Shown here in pieces: positions 34,516-43,246 of a stretch of 64,000 bases of DNA (the stretch's first letter is position 1; every line of letters starts with the position of its first letter). The translations under genes were made by a program, and so were the position numbers. The notes below the pieces were generated by a model that did no database searches, was not told the DNA's origin, and was given only the letters and a program-made list of their open reading frames with translations. Origin of the DNA: an uncultured Anaerolineae bacterium (GTDB lineage Bacteria > Chloroflexota > Anaerolineae > Aggregatilineales > Phototrophicaceae); contig CALKJO010000015.1 in NCBI GenBank assembly GCA_937995825.1, positions 1 to 64,000 on the forward strand. Reading direction: 5' to 3'.

Positions 34516-34704
34516 ATGGTGCTGCCGCCTGACCCGGACTCGGTCGAAAAATGGGAGTCGCTGCCCCAGAATAAACCGTCACGGCAGGCGCTGCCGCCGG
34601 CGGCGGGCGGGCTGAGAATGACGCGTGTCCTGCTGGTGGGGCTGTTTGTGATCATCATCGTGATAACTGTTGTAAGTATTGTCACGCAGTCCGGCGTAAG
34701 TTGA
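34516..34704 (+). CDS. Small single-helix membrane protein
   Basis: 62 residues. A Pro-rich cytoplasmic start (VLPPDPDSVEKWESLPQ) leads one strong helix (VLLVGLFVIIIVITVVSIV). It starts 1 nt after the stop of the BY-kinase-like gene, so it is co-translated and may be a component of the Wzz/kinase complex. No family recognised. Confidence 0.6.
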   Translation: MVLPPDPDSVEKWESLPQNKPSRQALPPAAGGLRMTRVLLVGLFVIIIVITVVSIVTQSGVS

Positions 34705-34746
34705 TTTCAGGGTAGTGTTAATTACGCAAGGAGCGAATAAGCGACC

Positions 34747-35817
34747 ATGAGAGGATTAGTGTTAAGCGGCGGCAAAGGCACGCGCCTGTATCCCCTGACC
34801 TATACCCGCGCAAAGCAGCTGATCCCAGTTGCTAACAAACCAGTGCTGGTGCGCGTGATCGAGACGATCCGCGATGCCGGCGTGGCTGAAATTGGCGTTG
34901 TGATCGGGCAGACCGGCGCAGAAATCCGCGAGGCGCTCGGCGATGGATCGCGCTGGGGCGTGGCGATCACCTACATCCCGCAGGAGCAGCCGCTCGGATT
35001 GGCGCACGCTGTCAAGATCGCGCGTGATTTTCTTCAGGATGAGCCGTTCGTGATGTTTCTGGGCGACAACGTCATTCAGGGCGGGATCAGCGGCTTGATT
35101 CGGGATTTCACCAATCATGCCTGGAACAGCCAGATCGTCTTGAAGGCGGTCGATAACCCGTCCTCATTTGGTGTGGCGAAGCTGCGACCTGACGGCACGA
35201 TTGAGCAGTTGATCGAAAAGCCGAAAGAACCACCGAGCAACCTGGCGCTGGTGGGCATTTACATGTTTGATCGTCACATCTTTGAAGCGGTCAATGCGAT
35301 CACCCCGTCTTGGCGTGGCGAATTGGAGATCACCGACGCGATTCAGTGGCTGATCGAGCATGGGTATGTCGTCTCGCCGCATGTGCATACCGGCTGGTGG
35401 ATCGACACGGGCAAACCGACCGATATGCTGGAGGCGAATTCGTATGTGCTGGATGAGATCACGCCCTATATCGATCCGAGCGCGGTGATCGAAAACAGCG
35501 AGGTTGACCGCCGTGTCACGGTTGAAGCCGGCGCGCGCATTTTCAACAGCACCATCCATGGTCCGACCATTATCGGCGAAGGCACACTGATCGAAAACAG
35601 CTATATTGGACCCTACACCAGCATCTATCACCATGTGACGATCAAAAGCTGCGAGATCGACCGCAGCATCGTGCTGGAAAACAGCGCCATTGAGTCCCCG
35701 AATGCGCGTTTGTACGGCTGTCTGATCGGTCGAAATGTGACCGTGCAGCCCAGACAAGCGCGTCCGCGCACCTTAACCATGAATCTCGGTGATTACAGCA
35801 ATCTGTGGATGGTCTAA
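34747..35817 (+). CDS. rmlA: Glucose-1-phosphate thymidylyltransferase, StrD type
   Basis: 356 residues. The nucleotidyltransferase domain opens with RGLVLSGGKGTRLYPLTYTR and AKQLIPVANKPVL, and contains FVMFLGDNVIQGG. A left-handed beta-helix (from about 245; SYIGPYTSIYHHVTIKSCEI) is added, as in StrD/long RmlA and unlike the roughly 290-residue enterobacterial form. It makes dTDP-glucose from dTTP and glucose-1-phosphate. It heads the rml block (rmlA, HAD, rmlB, unknown, rmlD); the phosphohexomutase at 62.5 kb could supply its substrate. Confidence 0.9.
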   Translation: MRGLVLSGGKGTRLYPLTYTRAKQLIPVANKPVLVRVIETIRDAGVAEIGVVIGQTGAEIREALGDGSRWGVAITYIPQEQPLGLAHAVKIARDFLQDEPFVMFLGDNVIQGGISGLIRDFTNHAWNSQIVLKAVDNPSSFGVAKLRPDGTIEQLIEKPKEPPSNLALVGIYMFDRHIFEAVNAITPSWRGELEITDAIQWLIEHGYVVSPHVHTGWWIDTGKPTDMLEANSYVLDEITPYIDPSAVIENSEVDRRVTVEAGARIFNSTIHGPTIIGEGTLIENSYIGPYTSIYHHVTIKSCEIDRSIVLENSAIESPNARLYGCLIGRNVTVQPRQARPRTLTMNLGDYSNLWMV

Positions 35818-35823
35818 AGGCTC

Positions 35824-36717
35824 ATGACTGAAACGAAAAAGAAGCAAATCCGGCTGGTCGCCATCGATCTCGATGGAACGCTGCTCAATCCGCAGTCAGA
35901 GGTCACAGAGCGCACGGACAAGGCGCTGCGCGCTGTACTTGACCAGGGCATTACGGTGATCTTTGCGACCGGCAAGACCTACAGTGCTGTCGCCCCATTG
36001 GTCGAGCGCTTCGGCATCAAGGCTCCGTGCATCTGCGTTCAGGGCTTGGTCGTTTACAACGGCGATGGCAGGATCATGCATCAGCAGGTGCTGAGTCCAG
36101 CGGCGGCGCGCCAGGTGATCACCTATGCCGAGGATCGCGGGTTTTTCGCGCTGCTCTATTCGGGAGCGCGCATCCTAATGCGGACACGCAATCAAGAGGT
36201 GGAAAAAACGCTGTTCACCCGCTATCACGAACCTGTCCCGGAGACGGTCGGTGCGCTGCAAAATGTGCTGGACAGTGTCCCGATCAACAAGATTGCGCTG
36301 GTGGGCGAACCGCGCGCGGTTAAAGCGCTGCGCTGGCAGTTGAACGCGCAGGTGGGCAATCTGGTGCGCTTGATGCAGGCGGGCGTGCCGCAGATGGTTG
36401 AGGTGCTGCCGCCGGGAACTTCGAAGGGGACAGCGCTGAAAGCGCTGTTGAAAGAGCTGAAAGTTGATCCGGTGGATGTGCTTGCGATTGGCGATGCGGA
36501 AAACGACCTGGAAATGCTCCAGCTTGCCGGGATCGGCGTAGCGATGGGGCAGGCGGAGCAGCGCGTCAAGGATGCAGCCGATTTCGTTGTCGCCAGCAAT
36601 GCTGAGGACGGCGCGGCGGAGGCGCTGGAGCGTTTCGTCCTCGGCATTGAGCCGGAGACGGAGCAGGCGGCGGAGTCCGCTCCTGAGCCGGACACGACCG
36701 AGGAGGCAAGCGCGTGA
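35824..36717 (+). CDS. HAD-superfamily Cof-type phosphatase
   Basis: 297 residues. HAD motif I is AIDLDGTLLNPQS, motif II is in IFATGKTYS, the motif III lysine is TSKGTALKALLKE, and motif IV is AIGDAENDLEML. The cap is of the Cof/type IIB kind. Members dephosphorylate sugar phosphates or nucleotide-like compounds. It lies 6 nt after rmlA and overlaps rmlB by 4 nt (GTGA), so it belongs to the nucleotide-sugar operon and might recycle sugar phosphates. The last 30 residues are Glu-rich and probably disordered. Confidence 0.88.
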   Translation: MTETKKKQIRLVAIDLDGTLLNPQSEVTERTDKALRAVLDQGITVIFATGKTYSAVAPLVERFGIKAPCICVQGLVVYNGDGRIMHQQVLSPAAARQVITYAEDRGFFALLYSGARILMRTRNQEVEKTLFTRYHEPVPETVGALQNVLDSVPINKIALVGEPRAVKALRWQLNAQVGNLVRLMQAGVPQMVEVLPPGTSKGTALKALLKELKVDPVDVLAIGDAENDLEMLQLAGIGVAMGQAEQRVKDAADFVVASNAEDGAAEALERFVLGIEPETEQAAESAPEPDTTEEASA

Positions 36718-37739
36718 AGAACATCCTGGTGACGGGCGGCGCGGGCTTCATCGGCAGCGCCTTCGTCCGTTACATGCTCGAGCGGTATCCCGAATACAAT
36801 ATCCTCGTCTATGATAAGCTGACCTATGCTGGCAACATGGACAATCTGCTGCCCGTCCATGATGAGCCGCGCTTTCGCTTCGAACGTGGTGATATTGCCG
36901 ACCGCGACACGGTGCGCCGAGTCCTTTCCGATCATCAGATCGATACAGTCGTCAACTTTGCGGCGGAAAGCCATGTTGACCGCAGCATTTTGCAGGCGGA
37001 CGCCTTCATCCATACCGATGTCGTCGGGGTGTATCTACTGTTGGATGAGGCGAAGGCGCACGGAGTCGAGCGCTTCCTGCACGTCTCGACCGATGAGGTG
37101 TACGGCGACATTGAGGAGGGAAAGTTCTCCGTCGAAACCGACCCCTTCGCGCCCAACAGCCCGTATGCGGCGAGCAAAGCAGGCGGCGAGCTGATGGTGC
37201 GCGCTTATCACGTCACGCATGGCATGAACACCGTGATCACGCGGGGCAGCAACACCTTCGGGCCCTACCAATATCCCGAAAAGCTGCTGCCGTTCTTCAT
37301 CACCGAGGCGCTTGAAGATCGACCGCTGCCGCTCTATGGCGATGGCAGGCAGGTGCGCGACTGGCTGTATGTCGAGGATCATGTCAGCGGGATCGATCTG
37401 GTGCTGCACAAGGGGGTATCCGGTGAAGCCTATAACATCGCCGGTGAGGATAACCGCTGCAACATCGATGTGGCGCATCAGATGCTCGATCTGCTCGGCA
37501 AACCGCACACGCTTTTGAAGCACGTCCCTGACCGCGCCGGGCATGACCGCCGTTACGCGATGAACTGCGACAAGCTGCGGGCGCTCGGCTGGCAGCGCGC
37601 ACACCATTGGGAGGCGGCGCTTGAAGCCACTGTCCGCTGGTATGTCGATAATGCATGGTGGTGGCGCAAGATCAAGACGGGCGAGTATCTCGAATACTAT
37701 AAACGTCAGTATGCGGCGCGGCTGGCTGCGGCGGAATGA
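36714..37739 (+). CDS. rmlB: dTDP-glucose 4,6-dehydratase
   Basis: 341 residues, extended SDR. NAD motif TGGAGFIGSAFVRYM, then YDKLTYAGNMDNL, FAAESHVDRSI, the catalytic STDEVYGDI and the YxxxK in SPYAASKAGGELM. FGPYQYPEKLLPFFI and GRQVRDWLYVEDH are typical of RmlB. It converts dTDP-glucose to dTDP-4-keto-6-deoxyglucose, the branch point for rhamnose (RmlC/RmlD) and for WecE. The GTG start overlaps the HAD gene by 4 nt. Confidence 0.96.
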   Translation: MKNILVTGGAGFIGSAFVRYMLERYPEYNILVYDKLTYAGNMDNLLPVHDEPRFRFERGDIADRDTVRRVLSDHQIDTVVNFAAESHVDRSILQADAFIHTDVVGVYLLLDEAKAHGVERFLHVSTDEVYGDIEEGKFSVETDPFAPNSPYAASKAGGELMVRAYHVTHGMNTVITRGSNTFGPYQYPEKLLPFFITEALEDRPLPLYGDGRQVRDWLYVEDHVSGIDLVLHKGVSGEAYNIAGEDNRCNIDVAHQMLDLLGKPHTLLKHVPDRAGHDRRYAMNCDKLRALGWQRAHHWEAALEATVRWYVDNAWWWRKIKTGEYLEYYKRQYAARLAAAE

Positions 37740-37745
37740 GGCGGT

Positions 37746-38114
37746 ATGGCGCGCCCAGACGGACGGTACAAGCTCACCGATGTCGAAAAAGCGGCGGTCA
37801 TCGCTGAGATGCGCGCCGCGCTCATCGAAGCGGCGCGAGCGCGCCAACTGCTGACCTACTCCGATCTGGCGCTGAAGCTGGAGAGCGTCTATGTCCATCC
37901 GCACTCGTTCGTGTTCGCGCATCTGCTGCGGACAGTATGCGCATCGGAATGGGCGCGGACGGGCGTCATGCTCTGCGCGCTGGTGGTCGCCAAGCAGACG
38001 GGCATCCCCGGCGGCGGCTATTTTCGCAGCCTGGCTCCGGCTGGCTCGGTTGATCCACTGGAGGCGTGGCGCGCCGATGTCGAGCGCGTTTTTGACTATT
38101 GGAGCAACCATTGA
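37746..38114 (+). CDS. Uncharacterised protein between rmlB and rmlD
   Basis: 122 residues. It resembles a family of small unknown proteins with a TYSDLA motif near the N-terminus and a conserved block GVMLCALVVAKQTGIPGGGY followed by F and a LAP/lA segment. It is not a cupin and so is not RmlC. It begins 6 nt after rmlB and its TGA overlaps the ATG of rmlD by 1 nt, so it is strictly co-translated. No function can be given. Confidence 0.7.
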   Translation: MARPDGRYKLTDVEKAAVIAEMRAALIEAARARQLLTYSDLALKLESVYVHPHSFVFAHLLRTVCASEWARTGVMLCALVVAKQTGIPGGGYFRSLAPAGSVDPLEAWRADVERVFDYWSNH

Positions 38115-38962
38115 TGCGCATCTGGATCACGGGGGCGGGCGGGCGGCTGGGTGGGCGGCTGGGGGACATCCTCAGCGGCAGCCATGACACTGTCGGGATG
38201 GATTCGAACGATCTCGATGTGACGGATTTCGCGGCAGTCAAAGCCTTCGCTCACGACACACGCCCGGATGTCATCATCCATGCGGCGGCATGGACGGATG
38301 TAGACGGCTGCGCTAACGATCCGGATCGCGCTGTCGCTGTGAACGGCTTTGGCGCGCAGCATGTGGCGCTGGCGGCGGCAGCGGTCGGCGCGGCGCTGGT
38401 CTATATCAGCACCAATGAGGTTTTTGACGGTGAAAGCCGCCAGCCTTACCGCGAATATGACCCGACCCACCCGGTCAACGCTTATGGCTACAGCAAATGG
38501 GTGGGCGAGCGCGCCGTCATGACGCTGCATCCGCGCCATTACATCGTGCGCACGTCATGGGTCTTTGCGCATGGCGGTAAGAACTTCGTGCAGACGATGC
38601 TGAACGCGGCGCAGGCGGGAAAACCACTGCGCGTGGTCACCAACGAGATCGCCTGCCCGACTTACAACGACGATCTGGCGGACGCGGTTGCTGCGCTTAT
38701 TCAGACCGAGCGCTTCGGTGTGTATCATTTCACCAATGCCGGCGCGTGTTCGCGCTGGCAGTTTGCGCGCTACATTCTGAATCGCGCTGGCTTTGCCGAT
38801 ACCCCGATCACGCCCATCTTGTCGCATCAGTGGCAGCGCCCATCGACGCCGCCGCTGTACACGCCGCTCGCCAATCATGCCGGAAAGCGGATCGGGATCG
38901 CGCTGCGCCCCTGGCAGGAAGCGGTTGATGCCTTCTTAGAGCGCGAAGGATTGTTAGCATGA
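38114..38962 (+). CDS. rmlD: dTDP-4-dehydrorhamnose reductase
   Basis: 282 residues from ATG 38114. Rossmann motif ITGAGGRLGGRLGDIL, AAWTDVDGCANDPD, and the YxxxK catalytic pair in NAYGYSKWVGE. The usual STDYVFDG is STNEVFDG here, a change next to the catalytic Thr. It would reduce dTDP-4-keto-L-rhamnose with NAD(P)H, but that needs the RmlC epimerase, which is not in this locus. The ATG of the next glycosyltransferase overlaps its stop by 4 nt. Confidence 0.9.
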   Translation: MRIWITGAGGRLGGRLGDILSGSHDTVGMDSNDLDVTDFAAVKAFAHDTRPDVIIHAAAWTDVDGCANDPDRAVAVNGFGAQHVALAAAAVGAALVYISTNEVFDGESRQPYREYDPTHPVNAYGYSKWVGERAVMTLHPRHYIVRTSWVFAHGGKNFVQTMLNAAQAGKPLRVVTNEIACPTYNDDLADAVAALIQTERFGVYHFTNAGACSRWQFARYILNRAGFADTPITPILSHQWQRPSTPPLYTPLANHAGKRIGIALRPWQEAVDAFLEREGLLA

Positions 38963-39909
38963 CGGCGGAGTCCCGCCTGTTTTCCGTCGTCATTCCACAT
39001 TGGAACGGCAAACATCACCTCCAGCCTTGCCTGGACGCCCTGGCGCGCCAGACTTATCACCCGATTGAGATCATCGTCGTCGATAATGCCTCGACGGATG
39101 GCTCGCAGGCATACCTGCGAGAAAACTATCCATCGGTGCGCCTGATCGAACTGCCGGAAAATCGCGGCTTCACCGGCGCGTGCAATGCTGGGATGGAGGT
39201 CGCTAAAGGGGAATGGATCGCGCTGCTCAACAACGATACCGAGGTCGATCCGGGGTGGGCGGCGGCGGTGGTGGATGCGTTTGATCGTCATCCCGAAGTT
39301 GGCAGCATCGCCAGCAAGATGCTGCTGTTCGACAAACGCGATCACATCCACACAGCAGGGGACTTCTTCACCAAAGACGGACGCGCGGGCAATCGCGGTG
39401 TCTGGCAGCGCGATCAGGGGCAGTTTGACCGCGAGGAATATGTCTTCAGCGCGTGCGGCGGCTCGGCGGTCTATCGCAGAACGATGCTCGACGATATCGG
39501 GCTGCTGGATGATGATTTCTTCTTCTTGCTGGAAGATGTTGACCTGGGCTGGCGGGCGCAGTGGGCGGGATGGCGCTGTCTTTACACGCCCAATGCAATC
39601 GTGTACCATCATCTGGCAGCAACGGGCGGCGGCGTGACTGCCAGCTATTACGATGGTCGCAATCTGCTTTTTGTGCTGGCGAAGCATTATCCGGCTGCGC
39701 TCTGGCGCCGCTATGGGATGCAGATCATGCGCTCGCAGGCGCGCACAGCCTGGGAAGCACTGCGCGCCTGGCGCGGGGCGGCTGCGCGGGCGCGCCTGTG
39801 CGGAATCCTGACAGGGCTGTGGAGGCTGCCGCGTATGATGCGCAAGCGTCGTCAACTGCGAGCGAAGCGCCGTGTCTCCGTGGACTATATCGAGTCGATT
39901 TTGTCGTGA
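38959..39909 (+). CDS. GT2 glycosyltransferase, rhamnosyltransferase-like
   Basis: 316 residues. GT2 motifs: VVIPHWNGKHHLQPCLDAL, DNASTDGS, the metal-binding NNDTEVDPGW and the acceptor/base region FLLEDVDLGWRAQWAGW. These fit the WbbL/RfbN-type group. The C-terminal 60 residues are basic and amphipathic (AWRGAAARARLCG), probably membrane-associated. The ATGA overlap with rmlD suggests it uses the dTDP-deoxysugar made just upstream. Confidence 0.88.
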   Translation: MTAESRLFSVVIPHWNGKHHLQPCLDALARQTYHPIEIIVVDNASTDGSQAYLRENYPSVRLIELPENRGFTGACNAGMEVAKGEWIALLNNDTEVDPGWAAAVVDAFDRHPEVGSIASKMLLFDKRDHIHTAGDFFTKDGRAGNRGVWQRDQGQFDREEYVFSACGGSAVYRRTMLDDIGLLDDDFFFLLEDVDLGWRAQWAGWRCLYTPNAIVYHHLAATGGGVTASYYDGRNLLFVLAKHYPAALWRRYGMQIMRSQARTAWEALRAWRGAAARARLCGILTGLWRLPRMMRKRRQLRAKRRVSVDYIESILS

Positions 39910-39927
39910 ACACCTGGAGTCGTCCGG

Positions 39928-40686
39928 TTGAGCCAGCCACCGGTTTTGTCCATCATCATCCCCGCGCACAACGAAGAACATCGTCTGCCGCCGAGTCTGG
40001 CGAAAATTGATGCTTTCTTACGGAGACTTCCGTTTAGTTCAGAGGTGATCGTCGTTGAGAATGGCAGCCGTGATCGCACCGCCGATGTGACCAGGGAATT
40101 TGCGCAAACGCATCCATATGTGAAGCTGCTGGTGGTGCAGACGCGAGGCAAAGGTCTGGCGGTTAAGGCGGGGATGCTTGCGGCGCAGGGCGACTATCGC
40201 TTCATCTGCGACACCGATTTGTCGATGCCGATTGAGGAGATCGTCAAGTTCTTGCCTCCTCACAGCGACGGCTACGACATCAGCATCGCCACTCGCGAAG
40301 GCAAGTTCGCCCATCGCATCGGCGAGCCTGAGTACCGTCATATCATGGGGCGGGTGAACAATCTAATCATCAAGCTGTTTGCGGTGCGCGGATTTGAGGA
40401 CACTCAGTGCGGCTTCAAGATGTTCAATCGACGCAGCGCGGAGGACTTGTTCAGTGTTCAACGGATGACGGGCATCGGCTTCGATGTCGAGCTGCTCTTC
40501 ATCGCCAAACAGCGCGGCTACCGCATCCGCGAAGTGCCGATCACGTGGTATTTCGACCCAGACAGCCGGATGCGGCTTGTGCAGGATTCGTTGAAGATGC
40601 TGCTTGAGATTTTTGAGATTCGGCGCAATTGGTCAAGAGGGGTATATGCCGCGCAGTCAGCCGCTGACCGCCAGCCTGAGTCATGA
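39928..40686 (+). CDS. GT2 glycosyltransferase, Alg5/DPG-synthase-like
   Basis: 252 residues from TTG 39928. SIIIPAHNEEHRLPPSLAK, VVENGSRDRTADVT, the DXD-like CDTDLSMPIEEI, and DTQCGFKMFNRRSAEDL match the dolichyl-phosphate beta-glucosyltransferase (Alg5) group, which load glucose on a polyprenyl phosphate. No membrane helices are present, unlike the GtrB-like protein at 17.1 kb. RNase HII starts 41 nt before its stop, so the two genes overlap. Confidence 0.86.
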   Translation: MSQPPVLSIIIPAHNEEHRLPPSLAKIDAFLRRLPFSSEVIVVENGSRDRTADVTREFAQTHPYVKLLVVQTRGKGLAVKAGMLAAQGDYRFICDTDLSMPIEEIVKFLPPHSDGYDISIATREGKFAHRIGEPEYRHIMGRVNNLIIKLFAVRGFEDTQCGFKMFNRRSAEDLFSVQRMTGIGFDVELLFIAKQRGYRIREVPITWYFDPDSRMRLVQDSLKMLLEIFEIRRNWSRGVYAAQSAADRQPES

Positions 40687-41326
40687 ACGCCATCTCCATC
40701 TGCACGGACGGCGCGCTGTCGTCGGCATCGACGAGGCGGGGCGCGGCGCGTGGGCGGGTCCGGTCACCGCAGGGGCGGTCGTCCTGCCCCCTGGTGATCG
40801 CGGTCTTGAGACCCAGCTTCAGGGCGTCTACGACAGCAAAAAAGTGACGCGCCGCGCCCGTGAGCGCCTGATCGATGCGATCAAGACAACGGCGCTGGCA
40901 TGGGGTGTCGGATGGTCGGAAAGCGATGAGATCGACTCGATTGGTATCGTCCCTGCGACCTGCCAGGCGATGCTGCGCGCTCTGGACGCGCTCAAGGCTC
41001 AGTTTCCAGATGTTCATCCCGACTTCATGCTCATCGATTCGATCAAATGCGGCGTGCTGATGACAACCCCCGGCGTGCCGCCGTTTAAGGCGCTGGTGCG
41101 CGGTGATCAGAAATCGCTGAGCATCGCCGCCGCCAGCATCCTCGCAAAAGTGACTCGCGATCAACGCATGATCGAACTGGACGCCGAATTTCCTGGCTAC
41201 GGCTTCGCGTCGCACAAGGGATATGGCGCGGCGGCGCATCGGGCTGCGCTGGCGAAGCTCGGCATCTCTCCGGTGCATCGGTGCTGCTTCAAGCCGATGT
41301 CGCAGATGCGCCTGCAAGGATTCTAA
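40646..41326 (+). CDS. rnhB: Ribonuclease HII
   Basis: 226 residues from ATG 40646, with AGAGGGG upstream. The active-site blocks are clear: VVGIDEAGRGAWAGPVTAGA (the DE pair), YDSKKVTRRARERL, SIAAASILAKVTRD (third acidic site region DFMLIDS upstream), and GYGFASHKGYG. It removes RNA from RNA/DNA hybrids and single ribonucleotides in DNA. The gene overlaps the preceding GT2 by 41 nt and precedes the GT4 by 6 nt, a housekeeping gene embedded in a glycan operon. Confidence 0.95.
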   Translation: MPRSQPLTASLSHERHLHLHGRRAVVGIDEAGRGAWAGPVTAGAVVLPPGDRGLETQLQGVYDSKKVTRRARERLIDAIKTTALAWGVGWSESDEIDSIGIVPATCQAMLRALDALKAQFPDVHPDFMLIDSIKCGVLMTTPGVPPFKALVRGDQKSLSIAAASILAKVTRDQRMIELDAEFPGYGFASHKGYGAAAHRAALAKLGISPVHRCCFKPMSQMRLQGF

Positions 41327-41332
41327 GAGGCG

Positions 41333-42442
41333 ATGAAGCTTGCGCTTGTCCATGACTGGCTGAATCAGTGCGGCGGCGCGGAAGATGTGCTGGAGGTGCT
41401 GGTCAGTCTTTTCCCGACTGCACCGATCTACACCAGCCTTTACGCGCCCGATATCATGCCCGAATCCTACCGCGCCTGGGACATTCGCCCGCTCTGGAGC
41501 GACCGTCTGCCGGGAATCCGTTCTCATCATCAGCCCTATCTGCCGATTTACCCGTTTGCATGGGGCGGACTCGATCTGTCCGGTTATGATGTGATCCTGT
41601 CCAATAAGAGCGGCTTTTGTCATGGCGTTCAGGCTGGCGCGTCGGCGCTGCACATCTGCTACTGCCTTGCGCCGACGCGCTACGTCTGGGGGCTGGACGC
41701 TTACATCGAGCGTGAAGGCTTGGGCAGAGCCGCCGCGCTGGCACTGCACCCACTGGTGAGCGCGCTCAAACGCTGGGACTACGCCGCCGCGCAGCGGGTT
41801 ACGCACTTTATCGCCATCTCGACTGAAATTCAGGCGCGCATTCGCCGCTATTATCATCGTGACTCGGAGATCATCTTTCCGCCAGTGGAGACCGCGCGCT
41901 TTCAGCCGTCCGCCGTCATCGAAGATTATTTCCTGGTTGTCTCGCGTCTGATCCCATATAAACGCATCGATCTTGCTGTGCAGGCGGCGGCTCGCCTCGG
42001 TGTGCGCCTGCTGGTGGGCGGCAGAGGGCGCGATTTCGACCGTCTGCGCGACATGGCGGGATCGACGGTCGAATTTCTGGGCTATGTCCCCGACGATCAG
42101 CTCCCCGATCTGATGGCGCGCTGTAAGGCGTTCATTTTTCCGGGTCTTGAGGACTTCGGCATCACACCGGTTCAGGCGCAGGCGGCGGGACGCCCCGTGA
42201 TCGCCTATGGCGGGGGCGGCGCGCTGGACACCGTGATCCCCGGTCGCACGGGCGAGCATTTCCATGCGCTGACCGTTGAGAGCCTGATGGGGGTCATGGC
42301 GGATTTCGATCCGCGCCGTTATGATCCCCGTCAGATGCGCGCTAACGCGGAGCGCTTCGATCGGAGCATCTTCGAACGTCGGCTGACCGCTATGATCGAC
42401 CGAGCATGGTCGGATTTTCAGCGCCAGCGCAAAACACCATGA
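41333..42442 (+). CDS. GT4-family glycosyltransferase (WbaZ-like)
   Basis: 369 residues, GT-B fold. It opens KLALVHDWLNQCGGAEDVLE, typical of WbaZ-like mannosyltransferases, and has SRLIPYKRIDLAVQAAA and the donor site FPGLEDFGITPVQAQAAGRP. In GT4 enzymes this site is E-x7-E; here it is E273-x7-Q281. The change is conservative, but this Glu normally contacts the donor ribose. It is the last gene of the locus, and a 10-bp hairpin overlaps its stop codon region. Confidence 0.88.
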   Translation: MKLALVHDWLNQCGGAEDVLEVLVSLFPTAPIYTSLYAPDIMPESYRAWDIRPLWSDRLPGIRSHHQPYLPIYPFAWGGLDLSGYDVILSNKSGFCHGVQAGASALHICYCLAPTRYVWGLDAYIEREGLGRAAALALHPLVSALKRWDYAAAQRVTHFIAISTEIQARIRRYYHRDSEIIFPPVETARFQPSAVIEDYFLVVSRLIPYKRIDLAVQAAARLGVRLLVGGRGRDFDRLRDMAGSTVEFLGYVPDDQLPDLMARCKAFIFPGLEDFGITPVQAQAAGRPVIAYGGGGALDTVIPGRTGEHFHALTVESLMGVMADFDPRRYDPRQMRANAERFDRSIFERRLTAMIDRAWSDFQRQRKTP

Positions 42443-42468
42443 GAGGCGATCCGGGGGAGATCGCCTCT
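42442..42468 (+). terminator. Hairpin at the end of the exopolysaccharide locus
   Basis: AGAGGCGATC (42442-42451) pairs with GATCGCCTCT (42459-42468) around a 7-nt loop. It begins at the last base of the stop codon. No T-run follows, so termination may need Rho or the hairpin may protect the 3' end. Confidence 0.55.
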
Positions 42469-42575
42469 GTGGTTGTGAGGGGATAGTATAAGGAGTTGAA
42501 AAGGAGCTTGTTTGGGAAGAGGGGTTTTCACCACCTGTCTCTGTCAACGAACTACTTTTATCATATGCTTTCCGA

Positions 42576-42584
42576 TGTTATAAA
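42576..42584 (+). promoter_or_regulatory. Extended -10 promoter upstream of the YkgJ-like gene
   Basis: TGTTATAAA is an extended -10-like element about 60 nt before the ATG at 42643. The 42469-42642 stretch holds no gene. Confidence 0.42.
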
Positions 42585-42642
42585 TGGAGTGTTGGAGGTC
42601 ATGATTTAGCAAGATGGAAGTCACCTGCGTGAAGCTGAATTT

Positions 42643-43158
42643 ATGGCAAAATTGATTACCGATTTAGCGACCATCAGCGCCTTAGCACAGCAGCGGCGCG
42701 CTGAATTTGAGACGCTGCGAATGCGCCTTGAAGACGACAACACCATTGACGACGGCGAGCTTGATATGCTGATCGACCAGGTCGCCCAGCCGATTGTTGC
42801 AGCGATAGACTGCACCACCTGCGCCAACTGCTGCCGGACAGCGCAGGTGGCGCTTACGATTCAAGATGTGGCGCGGCTCTCAAAGGCGCTGCTGATCAAG
42901 CCGAGCGAGATCATCGCGCGCTACGTCAATCGAGAGCGCGGCGCGGAAGTCGGAGAGTGGGGGACAATGCGCGCGCAGCCATGTCCGTTCTTGAAAGGCA
43001 ACCTCTGCGCGGTCTACGCGCACCGTCCCGAATCCTGCGCTATTTATCCAGAATTCACGCCGGATTTTCGCTGGACGCTGTGGGATACAATTGATGGCGC
43101 GGGGACATGCCCGATCATCTACAACGTCCTTGACGCTGTAAGCCGCGAGCTGCTTTAG
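42643..43158 (+). CDS. YkgJ-family cysteine cluster protein
   Basis: 171 residues. The YkgJ/CxxCxxCC signature is present as DCTTCANCCRTAQ. The later cysteines in PCPFLKGNLCAVYAHRPESC and the final GTCPIIYNVL complete the set. The family is thought to bind Zn or an Fe-S cluster, and its function is not established. The N-terminal 45 residues are a helical extension. It is a single-gene unit convergent with the SDR gene. Confidence 0.85.
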   Translation: MAKLITDLATISALAQQRRAEFETLRMRLEDDNTIDDGELDMLIDQVAQPIVAAIDCTTCANCCRTAQVALTIQDVARLSKALLIKPSEIIARYVNRERGAEVGEWGTMRAQPCPFLKGNLCAVYAHRPESCAIYPEFTPDFRWTLWDTIDGAGTCPIIYNVLDAVSRELL

Positions 43159-43246
43159 GCATTCAAGCCCTATAAATCGGTGGACTTGCCGGGGAGCGCA
43201 TGTCAGTCTGGGGTGCTGTGCTGCTGAAATTGTTGATATGCGCTCG

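Noticed and set aside
37035-38111. Leftward open frame (358 codons) antisense to rmlB
   Set aside because: Complete shadow of rmlB and the following gene. No recognisable domain.
40541-42547. Long leftward open frame (668 codons) antisense to rnhB and the GT4
   Set aside because: Composition is Arg/Gln/His-rich without domain motifs, and the plus-strand genes have clear families with intact active sites. It is a GC-bias shadow.
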